Source: Pseudomonas tensinigenes (GTDB lineage Bacteria; Pseudomonadota; Gammaproteobacteria; Pseudomonadales; Pseudomonadaceae). From it: a stretch of 64,000 nucleotides of DNA. The DNA is taken from contig NZ_CP077089.1 of the NCBI RefSeq assembly GCF_014268445.2, forward strand, positions 6,242,001 through 6,306,000, read 5' to 3'. Shown here in pieces: positions 54,248 through 63,662 of this stretch. A program made the translations under genes and the position numbers. Under the pieces are notes generated by a model. The model saw nothing but the letters and a program-made list of their open reading frames with translations, was not told the origin of the DNA and ran no database searches. The stretch's first letter is position 1, and every line of letters begins with the position of its first letter.

Positions 54248-55447
54248 CTACGCCGCACTAAACAACTTATGCGGATCAATCACAAACTTCTTCGGCACGC
54301 CCGCATCGAACTCGCCGTAACCTTCCGGCGCCTGATCGAGACTGATCACCTGCACGCCCACCACTTCGGCGATGTTGATGCGATCCCACATGATCGCCTG
54401 CATCAGCTGGCGGTTGTACTTCATCACTGGCGTCTGGCCGGTGTGGAAGCTGTGGGACTTGGCCCAGCCCAGACCGAAGCGAATGCTCAGGCTGCCCATT
54501 TTCGCGGCGGCATCCACGGCGCCCGGATCTTCAGTGACGTACAGGCCCGGAATACCGATCTTGCCGGCGACACGCACCACGCCCATCAGTGAGTTGAGCA
54601 CGGTGGCGGGAGCCTCGGCTTTCACGCCGTCGTGGCCGTGGCCGCGTGCTTCGAAGCCGACGCAGTCCACCGCGCAATCCACTTCCGGCTCGCCGAGCAG
54701 TGCGGCGATCTGTTCGTGCAGCGGCGTGTCCTTGGAGAGGTCGACGATTTCAAAACCCTGGGATTTGGCGTGAGCCAAGCGGATGGTGTTGACGTCGCCG
54801 ACGATCACCACCGCAGCACCGAGCAAACGTGCGGAAGCGGCAGCGGCCAGACCGACCGGGCCGGCGCCCGCGATGTAAACGGTGCTGCCCGGGCCAACGC
54901 CCGCCGTGACCGCACCGTGGTAACCGGTCGGGAGGATGTCGGAGAGGCAGGTCAGGTCGCGGATTTTCTCCATGGCCTTGTCGCGATCCGGCAGTTTCAG
55001 CAGGTTGAAGTCGGCGTACGGCACCAGCACGTATTCGGCTTGGCCACCGGTCCAGTCGCCCATGTCGACATAACCGTAAGCGCCACCGGCACGGGCCGGG
55101 TTGACGGTCAGGCAGACGCCGGTGTGTTGCTCTTTGCAGGAACGGCAGCGCCCGCAAGCCACGTTGAACGGTACGGAAACCAGATCACCGATTTTCAGGT
55201 TTTCGACGTCGGAGCCTTTTTCGATCACCTCGCCAGTGATCTCGTGACCCAGCACCAGACCGGTCTGCGCCGTGGTACGGCCGCGCACCATGTGTTGGTC
55301 GGAGCCGCAGATGTTGGTGGACACCACTTTGAGAATGACCCCGTGCTCGATCTTGCGACCGCGCGGGTCCTGCATTTTCGGATAGTCGATTTTCTGTACT
55401 TCGACCTTGCCAGCGCCGAGATACACCACACCACGATTGCCAGACAT
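54248..55447 (-). CDS. fdhA: glutathione-independent formaldehyde dehydrogenase
   Basis: 399-aa zinc-dependent NAD dehydrogenase of the PFDH type, oxidising formaldehyde to formate without glutathione. STNICGSDQHMVRG carries the catalytic-zinc cysteine; CGRCRSCKEQHTGVC is the structural-zinc loop; the Rossmann motif is VYIAGAGPVGLAAAA. It removes the formaldehyde released when sarcosine is demethylated by the sox genes upstream. A REP doublet lies between it and purU. Confidence 0.95.
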   Translation of the reverse strand: MSGNRGVVYLGAGKVEVQKIDYPKMQDPRGRKIEHGVILKVVSTNICGSDQHMVRGRTTAQTGLVLGHEITGEVIEKGSDVENLKIGDLVSVPFNVACGRCRSCKEQHTGVCLTVNPARAGGAYGYVDMGDWTGGQAEYVLVPYADFNLLKLPDRDKAMEKIRDLTCLSDILPTGYHGAVTAGVGPGSTVYIAGAGPVGLAAAASARLLGAAVVIVGDVNTIRLAHAKSQGFEIVDLSKDTPLHEQIAALLGEPEVDCAVDCVGFEARGHGHDGVKAEAPATVLNSLMGVVRVAGKIGIPGLYVTEDPGAVDAAAKMGSLSIRFGLGWAKSHSFHTGQTPVMKYNRQLMQAIMWDRINIAEVVGVQVISLDQAPEGYGEFDAGVPKKFVIDPHKLFSAA

Positions 55448-55552
55448 GCTTTCACCTCGCTGTTGTTTTTATGGAACCGCGTTGCCCAGGCAGGCAGCGC
55501 GTTAAGTGCTCGGGTACTGCTTGTTGGTTTTGCGTTGTCAGTTATGGCCCCT

Positions 55553-55643
55553 TCGCGAGCAGGCTCGCTCCCACAGTTGATCTTTGGTGTGACAGAGACC
55601 TGTGTTTCAACACAAATCCCTGTGGGAGCGAGCCTGCTCGCGA
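55553..55643. repeat. REP doublet between purU and fdhA
   Basis: Inverted REP cores at 55553-55574 and 55622-55643. Confidence 0.92.
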
Positions 55644-55650
55644 AAGCGAT

Positions 55651-56508
55651 CTAAAGAACGACGGTTCTATTGGCGTTGAGAAACACCCTCCGCTCAATGT
55701 GATACCCAACCGCTCGCGCCAACGTCAGGCCTTCAATATCGCGCCCCTTGGCAATCAGATCCTCGGGGTAATGACTGTGATCCACCGCCTCGACGCCTTG
55801 AGCAATGATCGGCCCTTCATCGAGGTCGTTATTGATGTAATGCGCCGTCGCGCCAACCAGTTTCACGCCCTTGTTGTACGCCTGGTGATACGGCTTGGCG
55901 CCCTTGAAGCCCGGCAGCAGCGAGTGATGAATGTTGATCGCCTTGCCATCGAGCTTGCGGCACAGCTCCGGTGACAGTACCTGCATGTAGCGGGCGAGAA
56001 TCACCAGTTCGGCGCCGGACTCTTCGATCACCTGCCACACCTGACGCTCCTGCGACGGCTTGTCGTTGGGGTCGAGGGGGAAATGGTAGTAGGGAATCTG
56101 ATGCCAGTCGGCCAGCGGCTTGAGGTCCGGGTGGTTGGAGACCACCGCCGCCACGTCCATCGACAACTGGCCGATGCGCTGGCGGTAGAGCAAATCGTTG
56201 AGGCAGTGATCGGCCTTGGAGACCATGATCACCACTTTTGGCCGGTAGTTCGGCGCAGTCAGCTCGAAGATCATGCCGAAGGCCTGGCCGCGCTCGGCGA
56301 GGCCTGCGCGGAAGGCTTGTTCGTCGAAACCGTCGGGCTGGCGGAATTCCACGCGAATGAAAAAACGCCCGGAGAGGCGGTCATCGAACGAGTGGTGCTC
56401 GGTGACGTAGCAACCCTGCTCGAACAGAAAACGCGTCACCGCGTCCACCGTGCCGAGGACGCTGGGGCAGTCGGCGGTCAGAATCCATGTGTCTGGGGCG
56501 CGGCTCAT
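55651..56508 (-). CDS. purU: formyltetrahydrofolate deformylase
   Basis: 285-aa enzyme hydrolysing 10-formyl-THF to formate and THF. N-terminal ACT domain (WILTADCPSVLGTVDAVTRFLFEQGCYVTEHHSFDD) and C-terminal formyltransferase-fold hydrolase with INIHHSLLPGFKGAKPYHQA and GATAHYINNDLDEGPII. Start at ATG 56508 (MSRAPDTW); extension of 18 codons rejected. Next to the sox genes, where one-carbon units made from sarcosine need to be recycled. Confidence 0.95.
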   Translation of the reverse strand: MSRAPDTWILTADCPSVLGTVDAVTRFLFEQGCYVTEHHSFDDRLSGRFFIRVEFRQPDGFDEQAFRAGLAERGQAFGMIFELTAPNYRPKVVIMVSKADHCLNDLLYRQRIGQLSMDVAAVVSNHPDLKPLADWHQIPYYHFPLDPNDKPSQERQVWQVIEESGAELVILARYMQVLSPELCRKLDGKAINIHHSLLPGFKGAKPYHQAYNKGVKLVGATAHYINNDLDEGPIIAQGVEAVDHSHYPEDLIAKGRDIEGLTLARAVGYHIERRVFLNANRTVVL

Positions 56509-56555
56509 GGTGCGGTGACTCCTGTTCTTGTGCGGGGTGTCAGGGGGATTTTTTC

Positions 56556-56715
56556 CCCTCACCCTAGCCCTCTCCCGGAGGTAGAGGGGACTGACCGAGG
56601 TGTTGTTTCGAGCTACGCCGACCTGAAATATCGCGGGTGAATATAGATCACAAAAACACCCAAGATCGGCTCCCTTTCCCCCTCTCCCCCTGGGGGAGAG
56701 GGCTGGGGTGAGGGG
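56556..56715. repeat. palindromic intergenic element between soxG and purU
   Basis: CCCCTCACCCTAGCCCTCTCC and AGGGCTGGGGTGAGGGG ends; interior with GAGGGGACTGACCG, GACCTGAAATATCGC and GGCTCCCTTTCCCCC. Fourth copy of the family in the window, lying 14 bases past soxG. Confidence 0.88.
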
Positions 56716-56729
56716 GTAGCTCTTGATCT

Positions 56730-57362
56730 TCAGGCCTGAACGCTCAACCCGTACTCAGCCGAAGCATCCTGCAACCACAACCACCAGTAATCCGAAAAGC
56801 TACGACGAATCAGCAGCTCCCACGTGTCTTCAGCGGTATGACGGATCATCAACTGCGACTTGGCAAACACCGTGCCGACCGCTTTACCCACCGGAAAGTT
56901 GTTCGGATGCACGTCGTAGCTGGTGGATTTCATCAGCACCTGACGCACGTTAGGCCCGCTCAGTTCAAGCACTTGCTGGCCGCCGCTGACGTTGACGATC
57001 GCGATGTGCAAATCGCCCAGCGCTTCACGCAGTTTTTGTTCGGCGGCGAATTCTTCACCGCTCGGCACGATCAGCAACCACTCGTCCGGGCCCATCCATT
57101 GCAGGCTGGTTTCGCCTTTGACGATCACGCTCAGAGCGCCGGGCAGTTCAATGCCCAAGGCTTTGTGCACGCCAGCGGCGAACGCGGCATCGTGGCCATC
57201 GCCACGGATGGTCAGGTGGCCGAGGAGTTTTTTCTCACGCACGATCACACCGGCGTTCTTGCGACCCTTGCCGACCAGGCTGGCGAGGTCGGCATGGTGC
57301 AGCGACGACTCGGCCTTGGCCCCGGTGGTCGGGCGTTGTTGGTAAACATTGGCTGTGGTCAT
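56730..57362 (-). CDS. soxG: sarcosine oxidase gamma subunit
   Basis: 210-aa SoxG, the structural gamma subunit of heterotetrameric sarcosine oxidase, with the GcvT-like fold (LLGHLTIRGDGHDAAFAAGVHKALG, WMGPDEWLLIVPSGEE, RLIRHTAEDTWELLIRRSFSDYWW-like end). Start at ATG 57362 (MTTANVYQQRP) after AAGGTGC; the longer frame translates REP DNA. Separated from soxA by a 143-base gap with a REP doublet. Confidence 0.93.
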   Translation of the reverse strand: MTTANVYQQRPTTGAKAESSLHHADLASLVGKGRKNAGVIVREKKLLGHLTIRGDGHDAAFAAGVHKALGIELPGALSVIVKGETSLQWMGPDEWLLIVPSGEEFAAEQKLREALGDLHIAIVNVSGGQQVLELSGPNVRQVLMKSTSYDVHPNNFPVGKAVGTVFAKSQLMIRHTAEDTWELLIRRSFSDYWWLWLQDASAEYGLSVQA

Positions 57363-57413
57363 AAAGCACCTTCCTGAATTCTGTTGGTTCCTGCGGTGGC
57401 TGATCTGCCGCTT

Positions 57414-57475
57414 TCGCGAGCAGGCTCGCTCCCACAGGGGAACGCGGTCGAATGTGGGAGCGAGCCTGCTCGCGA
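57414..57475. repeat. REP doublet between soxA and soxG
   Basis: Inverted REP cores at 57414-57435 and 57454-57475, only 18 bases apart, inside the sox operon. Confidence 0.92.
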
Positions 57476-57505
57476 ATAGCCGCCCGCCCACAGTTCTTGA
57501 GGCCG

Positions 57506-60500
57506 TCAGATGTTCTGGCGATCACCCTTCGGATCAAAGAACACCGAAGAAACGATTTCCGCCTCGATCACGCTGCCATCGGCCAGCGGTGCAAACACCC
57601 GCTCACCGAGGCGCTTCAGACCGCCCTTGACCACACCCATGGCAAACGAATAACCGAGGGAGTTGTGTGCGTAGCTGGAGGTCACGTGGCCGACCATGGT
57701 CATCGGAATGGTCTGCTTGGTGTTGAACACCAGTTGCGCACCTTCCGGCAGCCACACGTTCGGATCGATCGGCTTCAGACCGACCAGTTGCTTACGCTGA
57801 TCCTTCACGCAGTCTTCACGGTTCATCCCACGCTGACCGATCCACGAGAACGGTTTGGTGCGACCCACACACCAGCCCATGTTCAGGTCGTCCGGAGTCA
57901 TCGAGCCGTCAGTGTCCTGACCAACGATGATGAAACCCTTCTCGGCACGCAGCACGTGCATGGTCTCGGTGCCGTACGGGGTCAGGTTGTACTGCTTGCC
58001 GGCCTCGACGATTTTCTCCAGCACGCCCATCGCATAGTCGGCCTGCACGTTGACTTCGTACGACAGCTCACCGGTGAACGAGATGCGGAACACCCGCGCC
58101 GGCACGTCGCCGACCTGACCTTCTTTCCAGGTCATGAACGGGAAGGCTTCGTTGCTCAGATCAATGTCCGTCACGGCGCTGAGCAGCTTGCGGCTGTTCG
58201 GCCCGGACAGGGTCATGGTTGCCCAGTGGTCGGTGACGGAAGTGAAGTAAACCTTCATGTCCGGCCATTCGGTCTGGTGGTACAGCTCCAGCCATTGCAG
58301 CACGCGCGCGGCGCCGCCAGTGGTGGTGGTCATGACGAAATGGTTGTCGGCCAGACACGCCGTCACACCGTCGTCGAAGACCATGCCGTCTTCTTTGCAC
58401 ATCAAACCGTAGCGAGCCTTGCCCACGTCGAGCTTGGTCCAGGCGTTGGTGTACACGCGGTTGAGGAACTCGCGGGCATCCGGGCCTTGAATGTCGATCT
58501 TGCCGAGGGTCGAAGCGTCGAGCAGACCAACGCTGTCGCGTACGGCTTTGCATTCGCGCTTCACAGCGGTATGCAGGTCTTCACCGTTTTTCGGGAAGTA
58601 CCAAGGGCGCTTCCACTGACCGACGTCTTCAAACTCGGCGCCATTCTTCACATGCCAGGCATGCAGCGCGGTGTGACGCACCGGCTCGAAGATGTGCCCA
58701 CAGTGACGACCGGCCACCGCGCCGAAGGTCACCGGCGTGTAGTTCGGGCGGAACATCGTGGTGCCCATCTGCGGGATGGTCACGTTCAGCGAGCGAGCGG
58801 CGATGGCCAGACCGTTGACGTTGCCGAGCTTGCCCTGATCGGTGCCGAAGCCCAGCGCGGTGTAGCGTTTGACGTGCTCGACCGACTCGAAACCTTCGCG
58901 AGTTGCCAGCTCAATGGCGGCAGCGGTCACGTCGTTTTGCAGGTCGACGAATTGCTTCGGCGCCCGTGCGGTGTTCTTTTCATGCGGCACCTGGAACAGC
59001 GCCAGCGTTGGTTCTTCGTGACGGCTGAGGGCTTTCGGCAGCACGCCTTCGACGGTCTGGAAACCGGCTTCAGCGGCAGCGCGCACGCCACCTTCAAAAC
59101 CGTCAGCCAGCGAATCGCCGAGACCGTAAACACCGTTGATGCCACCGACGCACACGCGTTTCTGCGGCGCTTCGCCCGGTACGAAACCGAGGATGTCTTC
59201 ACGCCAGGTCGGCTTGCCACCGAGGTGCGAAGCCAAGTGAACGACCGGGCTGTAACCGCCGGAACTGGCGATCACATCGCAGTCCAGCCATTCGCCCGGG
59301 CTGGTCACGGTATGTGCTTTGACATCGATCGCGGCAACGCGGGCAGCGGTGACGCGCTTGCTGCCACGGGCTTCGATTACGGCGCTGCCGGTGAGGATAC
59401 GAATACCTTTGGCGCGCGCCTCTTCCACCAGCGCACCACGTGGATTGCTGCGCGCATCGGCGATGGCCACCACTTGCAGACTGGCGTCGAGCCAATCCAG
59501 CGCGACGCGATAAGCGTGATCGTTGTTGGTCGACAGCACCAGTTTCTTGCCCGGCGCTACGCCGTAGCGACGCACGTAAGTCGACACCGCACCGGCCAGC
59601 ATGTTGCCCGGCACGTCGTTGTTGCCGTAAACCAGCGGACGCTCGCAAGCACCGGTTGCCAGCACGACACGCTTGGCGCGAACACGGTGAATACGCTGAC
59701 GCACCTGGCCAATCGGCGCGCGGTCACCGAGGTGATCGGTGAGGCGTTCGTGAATGGTCAGGAAGTTGTGGTCGTGGTAACCGTTGACCGTGGCGCGCGG
59801 CAACAGCAGCACGTCCGGGGTGTTCTTCAGTTCAGTGATGACACTGGCAACCCAATCCATCGCCGGTTTGCCGTCGAGGCTTTCACGAGAGTCGAGCAGG
59901 CTGCCGCCGAACTCTTCCTGCTCATCGGCAAGAATCACTCGGGCACCGCTGCGCGCTGCGGCCAAGGCAGCGGCGAGACCGGCCGGGCCAGCGCCGACGA
60001 TCAGCACGTCGCAGTGCTGGTTCATGTAGTCGTAGGTGTCCGGATCGTTCTCGGTCGGCGAACGGCCCAGACCGGCAGCCTTGCGAATGTACTTCTCGTA
60101 AGTCATCCAGAACGATTGCGGGTACATGAAGGTTTTGTAGTAGAAACCCGGCGGCATCAGCTTGCCGCCGACCTTGCCGAGAATGCCCATCATGTCGTTG
60201 TTGACGCTCGGCCAGCCGTTGGTGCTGGTCGCGACCAGACCTTGATACAACGCCTGTTGCGTGGCGCGCACGTTGGGGATCTGCGTAGCTTCGGTGGCAC
60301 CGATCTGCAGCACCGCGTTCGGCTCTTCGGCACCGGCAGCAAAGATGCCGCGAGGACGCGAATACTTGAAGCTGCGGCCAATGATGTCGACGCCGTTGGC
60401 GATCAGCGCGGCGGCCAGCGAGTCACCCTCGAAGCCTTTGTAGCTCTGGCCGTTGAAGGTAAAGCTCAGCACTTTGTTGCGGTCGATCCGTCCACCGTTG

Positions 60501-60523
60501 GACAGGCGATTGGTCTGGCTCAT
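57506..60523 (-). CDS. soxA: sarcosine oxidase alpha subunit
   Basis: 1005-aa SoxA of the heterotetramer that turns sarcosine, THF and O2 into glycine, 5,10-methylene-THF and H2O2. N-terminal ferredoxin-like fold, NAD-binding Rossmann (VLIVGAGPAGLAAALAAARSGARVILADEQEEFGG), and a C-terminal GcvT-like THF-binding half (from about 600). Start overlaps soxD by four bases. Full family length, no damage seen. Confidence 0.96.
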   Translation of the reverse strand: MSQTNRLSNGGRIDRNKVLSFTFNGQSYKGFEGDSLAAALIANGVDIIGRSFKYSRPRGIFAAGAEEPNAVLQIGATEATQIPNVRATQQALYQGLVATSTNGWPSVNNDMMGILGKVGGKLMPPGFYYKTFMYPQSFWMTYEKYIRKAAGLGRSPTENDPDTYDYMNQHCDVLIVGAGPAGLAAALAAARSGARVILADEQEEFGGSLLDSRESLDGKPAMDWVASVITELKNTPDVLLLPRATVNGYHDHNFLTIHERLTDHLGDRAPIGQVRQRIHRVRAKRVVLATGACERPLVYGNNDVPGNMLAGAVSTYVRRYGVAPGKKLVLSTNNDHAYRVALDWLDASLQVVAIADARSNPRGALVEEARAKGIRILTGSAVIEARGSKRVTAARVAAIDVKAHTVTSPGEWLDCDVIASSGGYSPVVHLASHLGGKPTWREDILGFVPGEAPQKRVCVGGINGVYGLGDSLADGFEGGVRAAAEAGFQTVEGVLPKALSRHEEPTLALFQVPHEKNTARAPKQFVDLQNDVTAAAIELATREGFESVEHVKRYTALGFGTDQGKLGNVNGLAIAARSLNVTIPQMGTTMFRPNYTPVTFGAVAGRHCGHIFEPVRHTALHAWHVKNGAEFEDVGQWKRPWYFPKNGEDLHTAVKRECKAVRDSVGLLDASTLGKIDIQGPDAREFLNRVYTNAWTKLDVGKARYGLMCKEDGMVFDDGVTACLADNHFVMTTTTGGAARVLQWLELYHQTEWPDMKVYFTSVTDHWATMTLSGPNSRKLLSAVTDIDLSNEAFPFMTWKEGQVGDVPARVFRISFTGELSYEVNVQADYAMGVLEKIVEAGKQYNLTPYGTETMHVLRAEKGFIIVGQDTDGSMTPDDLNMGWCVGRTKPFSWIGQRGMNREDCVKDQRKQLVGLKPIDPNVWLPEGAQLVFNTKQTIPMTMVGHVTSSYAHNSLGYSFAMGVVKGGLKRLGERVFAPLADGSVIEAEIVSSVFFDPKGDRQNI

Positions 60524-60849
60524 ACCTTCTCTCCCAGCGCCGTCGTGGCTGTTTTCGCCGAATCAGCCTTGTCGGTGAATTGCGGCTTGGTGCCGATCTT
60601 GTAGGTTTCGAGAATCTCGTAGGTCACGGTATCGCGGGTGACGTTGAAGTACTGACGGCAACCGGCGACGTGATCCCACAGTTCGTGGTGCAGTCCGCGC
60701 GGGTTATCGCGGAAGAACATGTAGTCGCCCCACTCCTCGTCGGTGCAGGCGCCAGGGTCGAGCGGGCGCGGGATATGCGCCTGCCCGGATGCGTGGAATT
60801 CCTCTTCGGAGCGCAACTCGCCGCAGTGAGGACAGAAGATATGCAACAT
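60520..60849 (-). CDS. soxD: sarcosine oxidase delta subunit
   Basis: 109-aa SoxD, a zinc protein. C6, C9, H60 and C64 match the zinc ligands of known delta subunits. Lies 14 bases after soxB and overlaps soxA by four bases. Confidence 0.95.
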   Translation of the reverse strand: MLHIFCPHCGELRSEEEFHASGQAHIPRPLDPGACTDEEWGDYMFFRDNPRGLHHELWDHVAGCRQYFNVTRDTVTYEILETYKIGTKPQFTDKADSAKTATTALGEKV

Positions 60850-60863
60850 GGGGATTTCTCCTG

Positions 60864-62114
60864 TTAGTGGGCAACCGCAGCAGCGCCGTGTTCATCGATC
60901 AACGCACCGTTGTGGAAACGGTCGATGGAGAAAGGTGCAGCCAATGGGTGCATTTCACCCTTGGCCAGACTCGCGGCAAACACGTTGCCCGAGCCAGGTG
61001 TTGCCTTGAAGCCGCCGGTGCCCCAACCGCAGTTGAAGAACATATTCGGTACCGGGGTTTTCGAAATGATCGGGCAGGCATCCGGCGTGGTGTCGACGAT
61101 GCCGCCCCACTGACGGTTCATGCGTACCCGCGACAGCACCGGGAACATCTCGACGATGGCCTGGATGGTGTGCTCGATCACCGGGTACGAACCGCGCTGG
61201 CCGTAGCCGTTGTAGCCGTCGATACCGGCGCCGATCACCAGGTCGCCCTTGTCGGACTGGCTGATGTAACCGTGCACGGCGTTGGACATGATCACGCTGT
61301 CGATAATCGGTTTGATCGGCTCGGACACCAGCGCTTGCAGCGGGTGGGATTCGATCGGCAGACGGAAACCGGCAAGTTTGGCCATGTGCCCGGAGTTACC
61401 GGCAGTGACCACACCGACGCGCTTGGCGCCGATGAAACCCTTGTTGGTTTCAACACCGATGCACACGCCGTTTTCCTTGCGGAAACCGATCACTTCGGTC
61501 TGCTGGATCAAGTCCACACCGAGGGCGTCGGCGGCACGAGCAAAGCCCCAGGCCACGGCATCGTGACGGGCGACGCCGCCGCGACGCTGAACGGTGGCAC
61601 CCAACACTGGGTAGCGGGTGTTTTTCGAGCAGTCGAGGTACGGAATCTCGTCAGCGACTTGCTTGGCGTTGAGCAGCTCGCCATCGACGCCGTTGAGGCG
61701 GTTGGCGCTGACCCGACGCTCGGAGTCACGGATGTCCTGCAGGGTGTGGCACAGGTTGTAGACACCGCGCTGGGAGAACATCACGTTGTAGTTCAGATCC
61801 TGCGACAGGCCTTCCCACAATTTCATCGCGTGTTCGTAGAGGTGCGCCGACTCGTCCCACAGGTAGTTGGAACGCACGATGGTGGTGTTGCGCGCGGTGT
61901 TACCGCCGCCCAGCCAGCCCTTCTCGACCACGGCGACGTTGGTGATGCCGTGCTCTTTCGCCAGATAGTAGGCCGTCGCCAGACCGTGCCCGCCGCCGCC
62001 GACGATGACCACGTCGTAGACCTTTTTCGGCGTTGGCGTGCGCCACATGCGCTGCCAGTTTTCGTGGTGGCTGAGGGAGTGTTTGAAGAGGCCGAAGCCC
62101 GAATAGCGTTGCAT
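60864..62114 (-). CDS. soxB: sarcosine oxidase beta subunit
   Basis: 416-aa SoxB carrying FAD and covalent FMN, the site of sarcosine oxidation. [23 protein letters not shown] is the FAD Rossmann motif; the C-terminal [25 protein letters not shown] is typical. Twenty bases downstream of glyA, so cotranscribed. Confidence 0.96.
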   Translation of the reverse strand: MQRYSGFGLFKHSLSHHENWQRMWRTPTPKKVYDVVIVGGGGHGLATAYYLAKEHGITNVAVVEKGWLGGGNTARNTTIVRSNYLWDESAHLYEHAMKLWEGLSQDLNYNVMFSQRGVYNLCHTLQDIRDSERRVSANRLNGVDGELLNAKQVADEIPYLDCSKNTRYPVLGATVQRRGGVARHDAVAWGFARAADALGVDLIQQTEVIGFRKENGVCIGVETNKGFIGAKRVGVVTAGNSGHMAKLAGFRLPIESHPLQALVSEPIKPIIDSVIMSNAVHGYISQSDKGDLVIGAGIDGYNGYGQRGSYPVIEHTIQAIVEMFPVLSRVRMNRQWGGIVDTTPDACPIISKTPVPNMFFNCGWGTGGFKATPGSGNVFAASLAKGEMHPLAAPFSIDRFHNGALIDEHGAAAVAH

Positions 62115-62134
62115 AGTCAGTTACTCCAGAACAC

Positions 62135-63388
62135 TCAGCGGTAAACCGGGAAGTCAGCGCACAGGGCTGCGACGTTCTTGGCAACATTTGCCTCAACGTC
62201 GGCATCGCCAAGGTTGTCGAGGATGTCGCAGATCCACAGAGCCAGCACTTCGCACTGCGCCACTTTGAAGCCGCGGGTGGTGACAGCCGGGGTGCCGATG
62301 CGCAGGCCCGAGGTCACGAACGGCGATTGCGGGTCGTTCGGTACGGCGTTCTTGTTGACGGTGATGTGCGCACGACCAAGGGCGGCGTCGGCGTCTTTGC
62401 CGGTCAGGCCCTGACGGATCAGGCTGACCAGGAACAGATGGTTGTCGGTGCCGCCGGACACTACATCGTAGCCACGTTTGATAAACACGCTGGCCATCGC
62501 CTGAGCGTTGTCGATCACTTGTTGCTGATAAGCCTTGAAGCCTGGCTCCAGCGCTTCCTTGAAGCACACGGCTTTACCGGCGATGACGTGCATCAGCGGG
62601 CCACCCTGAGCACCGGGGAATACGGCAGCGTTGAGCTTCTTCTCGATTTCTTCGTTGGACTTGGCCAGGATCAAGCCGCCACGTGGACCACGCAGGGTTT
62701 TGTGCGTGGTGGTGGTGACCACGTCGGCGTACGGCAGCGGGTTCGGGTACAGACCGGCGGCAACCAGACCGGCAACGTGGGCCATGTCGACAAACAGCAG
62801 CGCGCCGACTTTGTCAGCGATCTGACGGAAGCGCGGGAAATCCAGAGTCTTCGAGTAAGCGGAGAAACCGGCGACGATCATTTTCGGCTTGGATTCGACG
62901 GCGAGACGCTCGACTTCGTCGTAATCGATCAGCCCGGTGTCAGTGTTGATGCCGTACTGCACCGCGTTGTAGAGCTTGCCCGAGGACGACACTTTGGCGC
63001 CGTGGGTCAGGTGACCGCCGTGGGCCAGGCTCATGCCGAGGATAGTGTCGCCCGGCTGGATCAGCGCCAGGTACACGGCGCTGTTGGCGGAGGAACCGGA
63101 GTGCGGCTGGACGTTGGCGTAATCGGCGCCGAACAGTTGCTTGGCGCGTTCGATGGCCAGCGCTTCGACTTTATCCACATGCTCGCAGCCACCGTAATAG
63201 CGCTTGCCCGGATAACCTTCGGCGTATTTGTTGGTCAGGCCGCTGCCTTGCGCTTCCATCACGCGTTTGCTGGTGTAGTTCTCCGACGCGATCAGCTCGA
63301 TGTGATCTTCCTGACGTTGCTCCTCGGCATTCATCGCCGCCAGCAGTGCATCGTCGTAACCCTGGATCTGGTCTTGCTTGCTGAACAT
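62135..63388 (-). CDS. glyA: serine hydroxymethyltransferase
   Basis: 417-aa PLP enzyme interconverting glycine and serine with 5,10-methylene-THF. It shows [21 protein letters not shown], the PLP lysine in [16 protein letters not shown], and [13 protein letters not shown] QPHSGSSAN. Start at ATG 63388 after GGGAGAGACGCG. As the first gene of glyA-soxBDAG it is probably the sarcosine-inducible GlyA1, uniting glycine and methylene-THF from sarcosine into serine; GbdR/SouR-type control is expected from P. aeruginosa. Confidence 0.96.
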   Translation of the reverse strand: MFSKQDQIQGYDDALLAAMNAEEQRQEDHIELIASENYTSKRVMEAQGSGLTNKYAEGYPGKRYYGGCEHVDKVEALAIERAKQLFGADYANVQPHSGSSANSAVYLALIQPGDTILGMSLAHGGHLTHGAKVSSSGKLYNAVQYGINTDTGLIDYDEVERLAVESKPKMIVAGFSAYSKTLDFPRFRQIADKVGALLFVDMAHVAGLVAAGLYPNPLPYADVVTTTTHKTLRGPRGGLILAKSNEEIEKKLNAAVFPGAQGGPLMHVIAGKAVCFKEALEPGFKAYQQQVIDNAQAMASVFIKRGYDVVSGGTDNHLFLVSLIRQGLTGKDADAALGRAHITVNKNAVPNDPQSPFVTSGLRIGTPAVTTRGFKVAQCEVLALWICDILDNLGDADVEANVAKNVAALCADFPVYR

Positions 63389-63431
63389 CGCGTCTCTCCC
63401 AGCGGCATCTGTGCGCCATTCGTCTCGGTAA

Positions 63432-63455
63432 GGCACTGGCAATGAAGGCAGTGCC
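63432..63455. promoter_or_regulatory. inverted repeat in the glyA leader
   Basis: GGCACTG and CAGTGCC, perfect seven-base arms ten bases apart, 44-67 bases before glyA. Candidate operator or leader stem; I cannot match it to a known GbdR or SouR site. Confidence 0.4.
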
Positions 63456-63569
63456 CTTTGATGCCGATGGTATGACCGGCGCAGACAGCTCAAATGCCTG
63501 CGCGCGCCACGCAAAGGTGCGTTTACGACATGGCCGGAAATGGCTTATTCGAAACGCCGTAGATCCCCT

Positions 63570-63657
63570 GTGGGAGCGAGCCTGCTCGCGAAAGCGGTCT
63601 GTCAGCCAACTTCTATGTTGGATGTGCCGGCCTCTTCGCGAGCAGGCTCGCTCCCAC
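63570..63657. repeat. REP doublet upstream of the glyA region
   Basis: Inverted REP cores at 63570-63591 and 63636-63657. Confidence 0.92.
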
Positions 63658-63662
63658 AGGGG

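Noticed and set aside
57452-60604. 1050-codon open frame on the plus strand opposite soxA
   Set aside because: It mirrors soxA codons in a GC-rich genome, begins inside a REP and shows no domain; soxA itself is full length and recognised.
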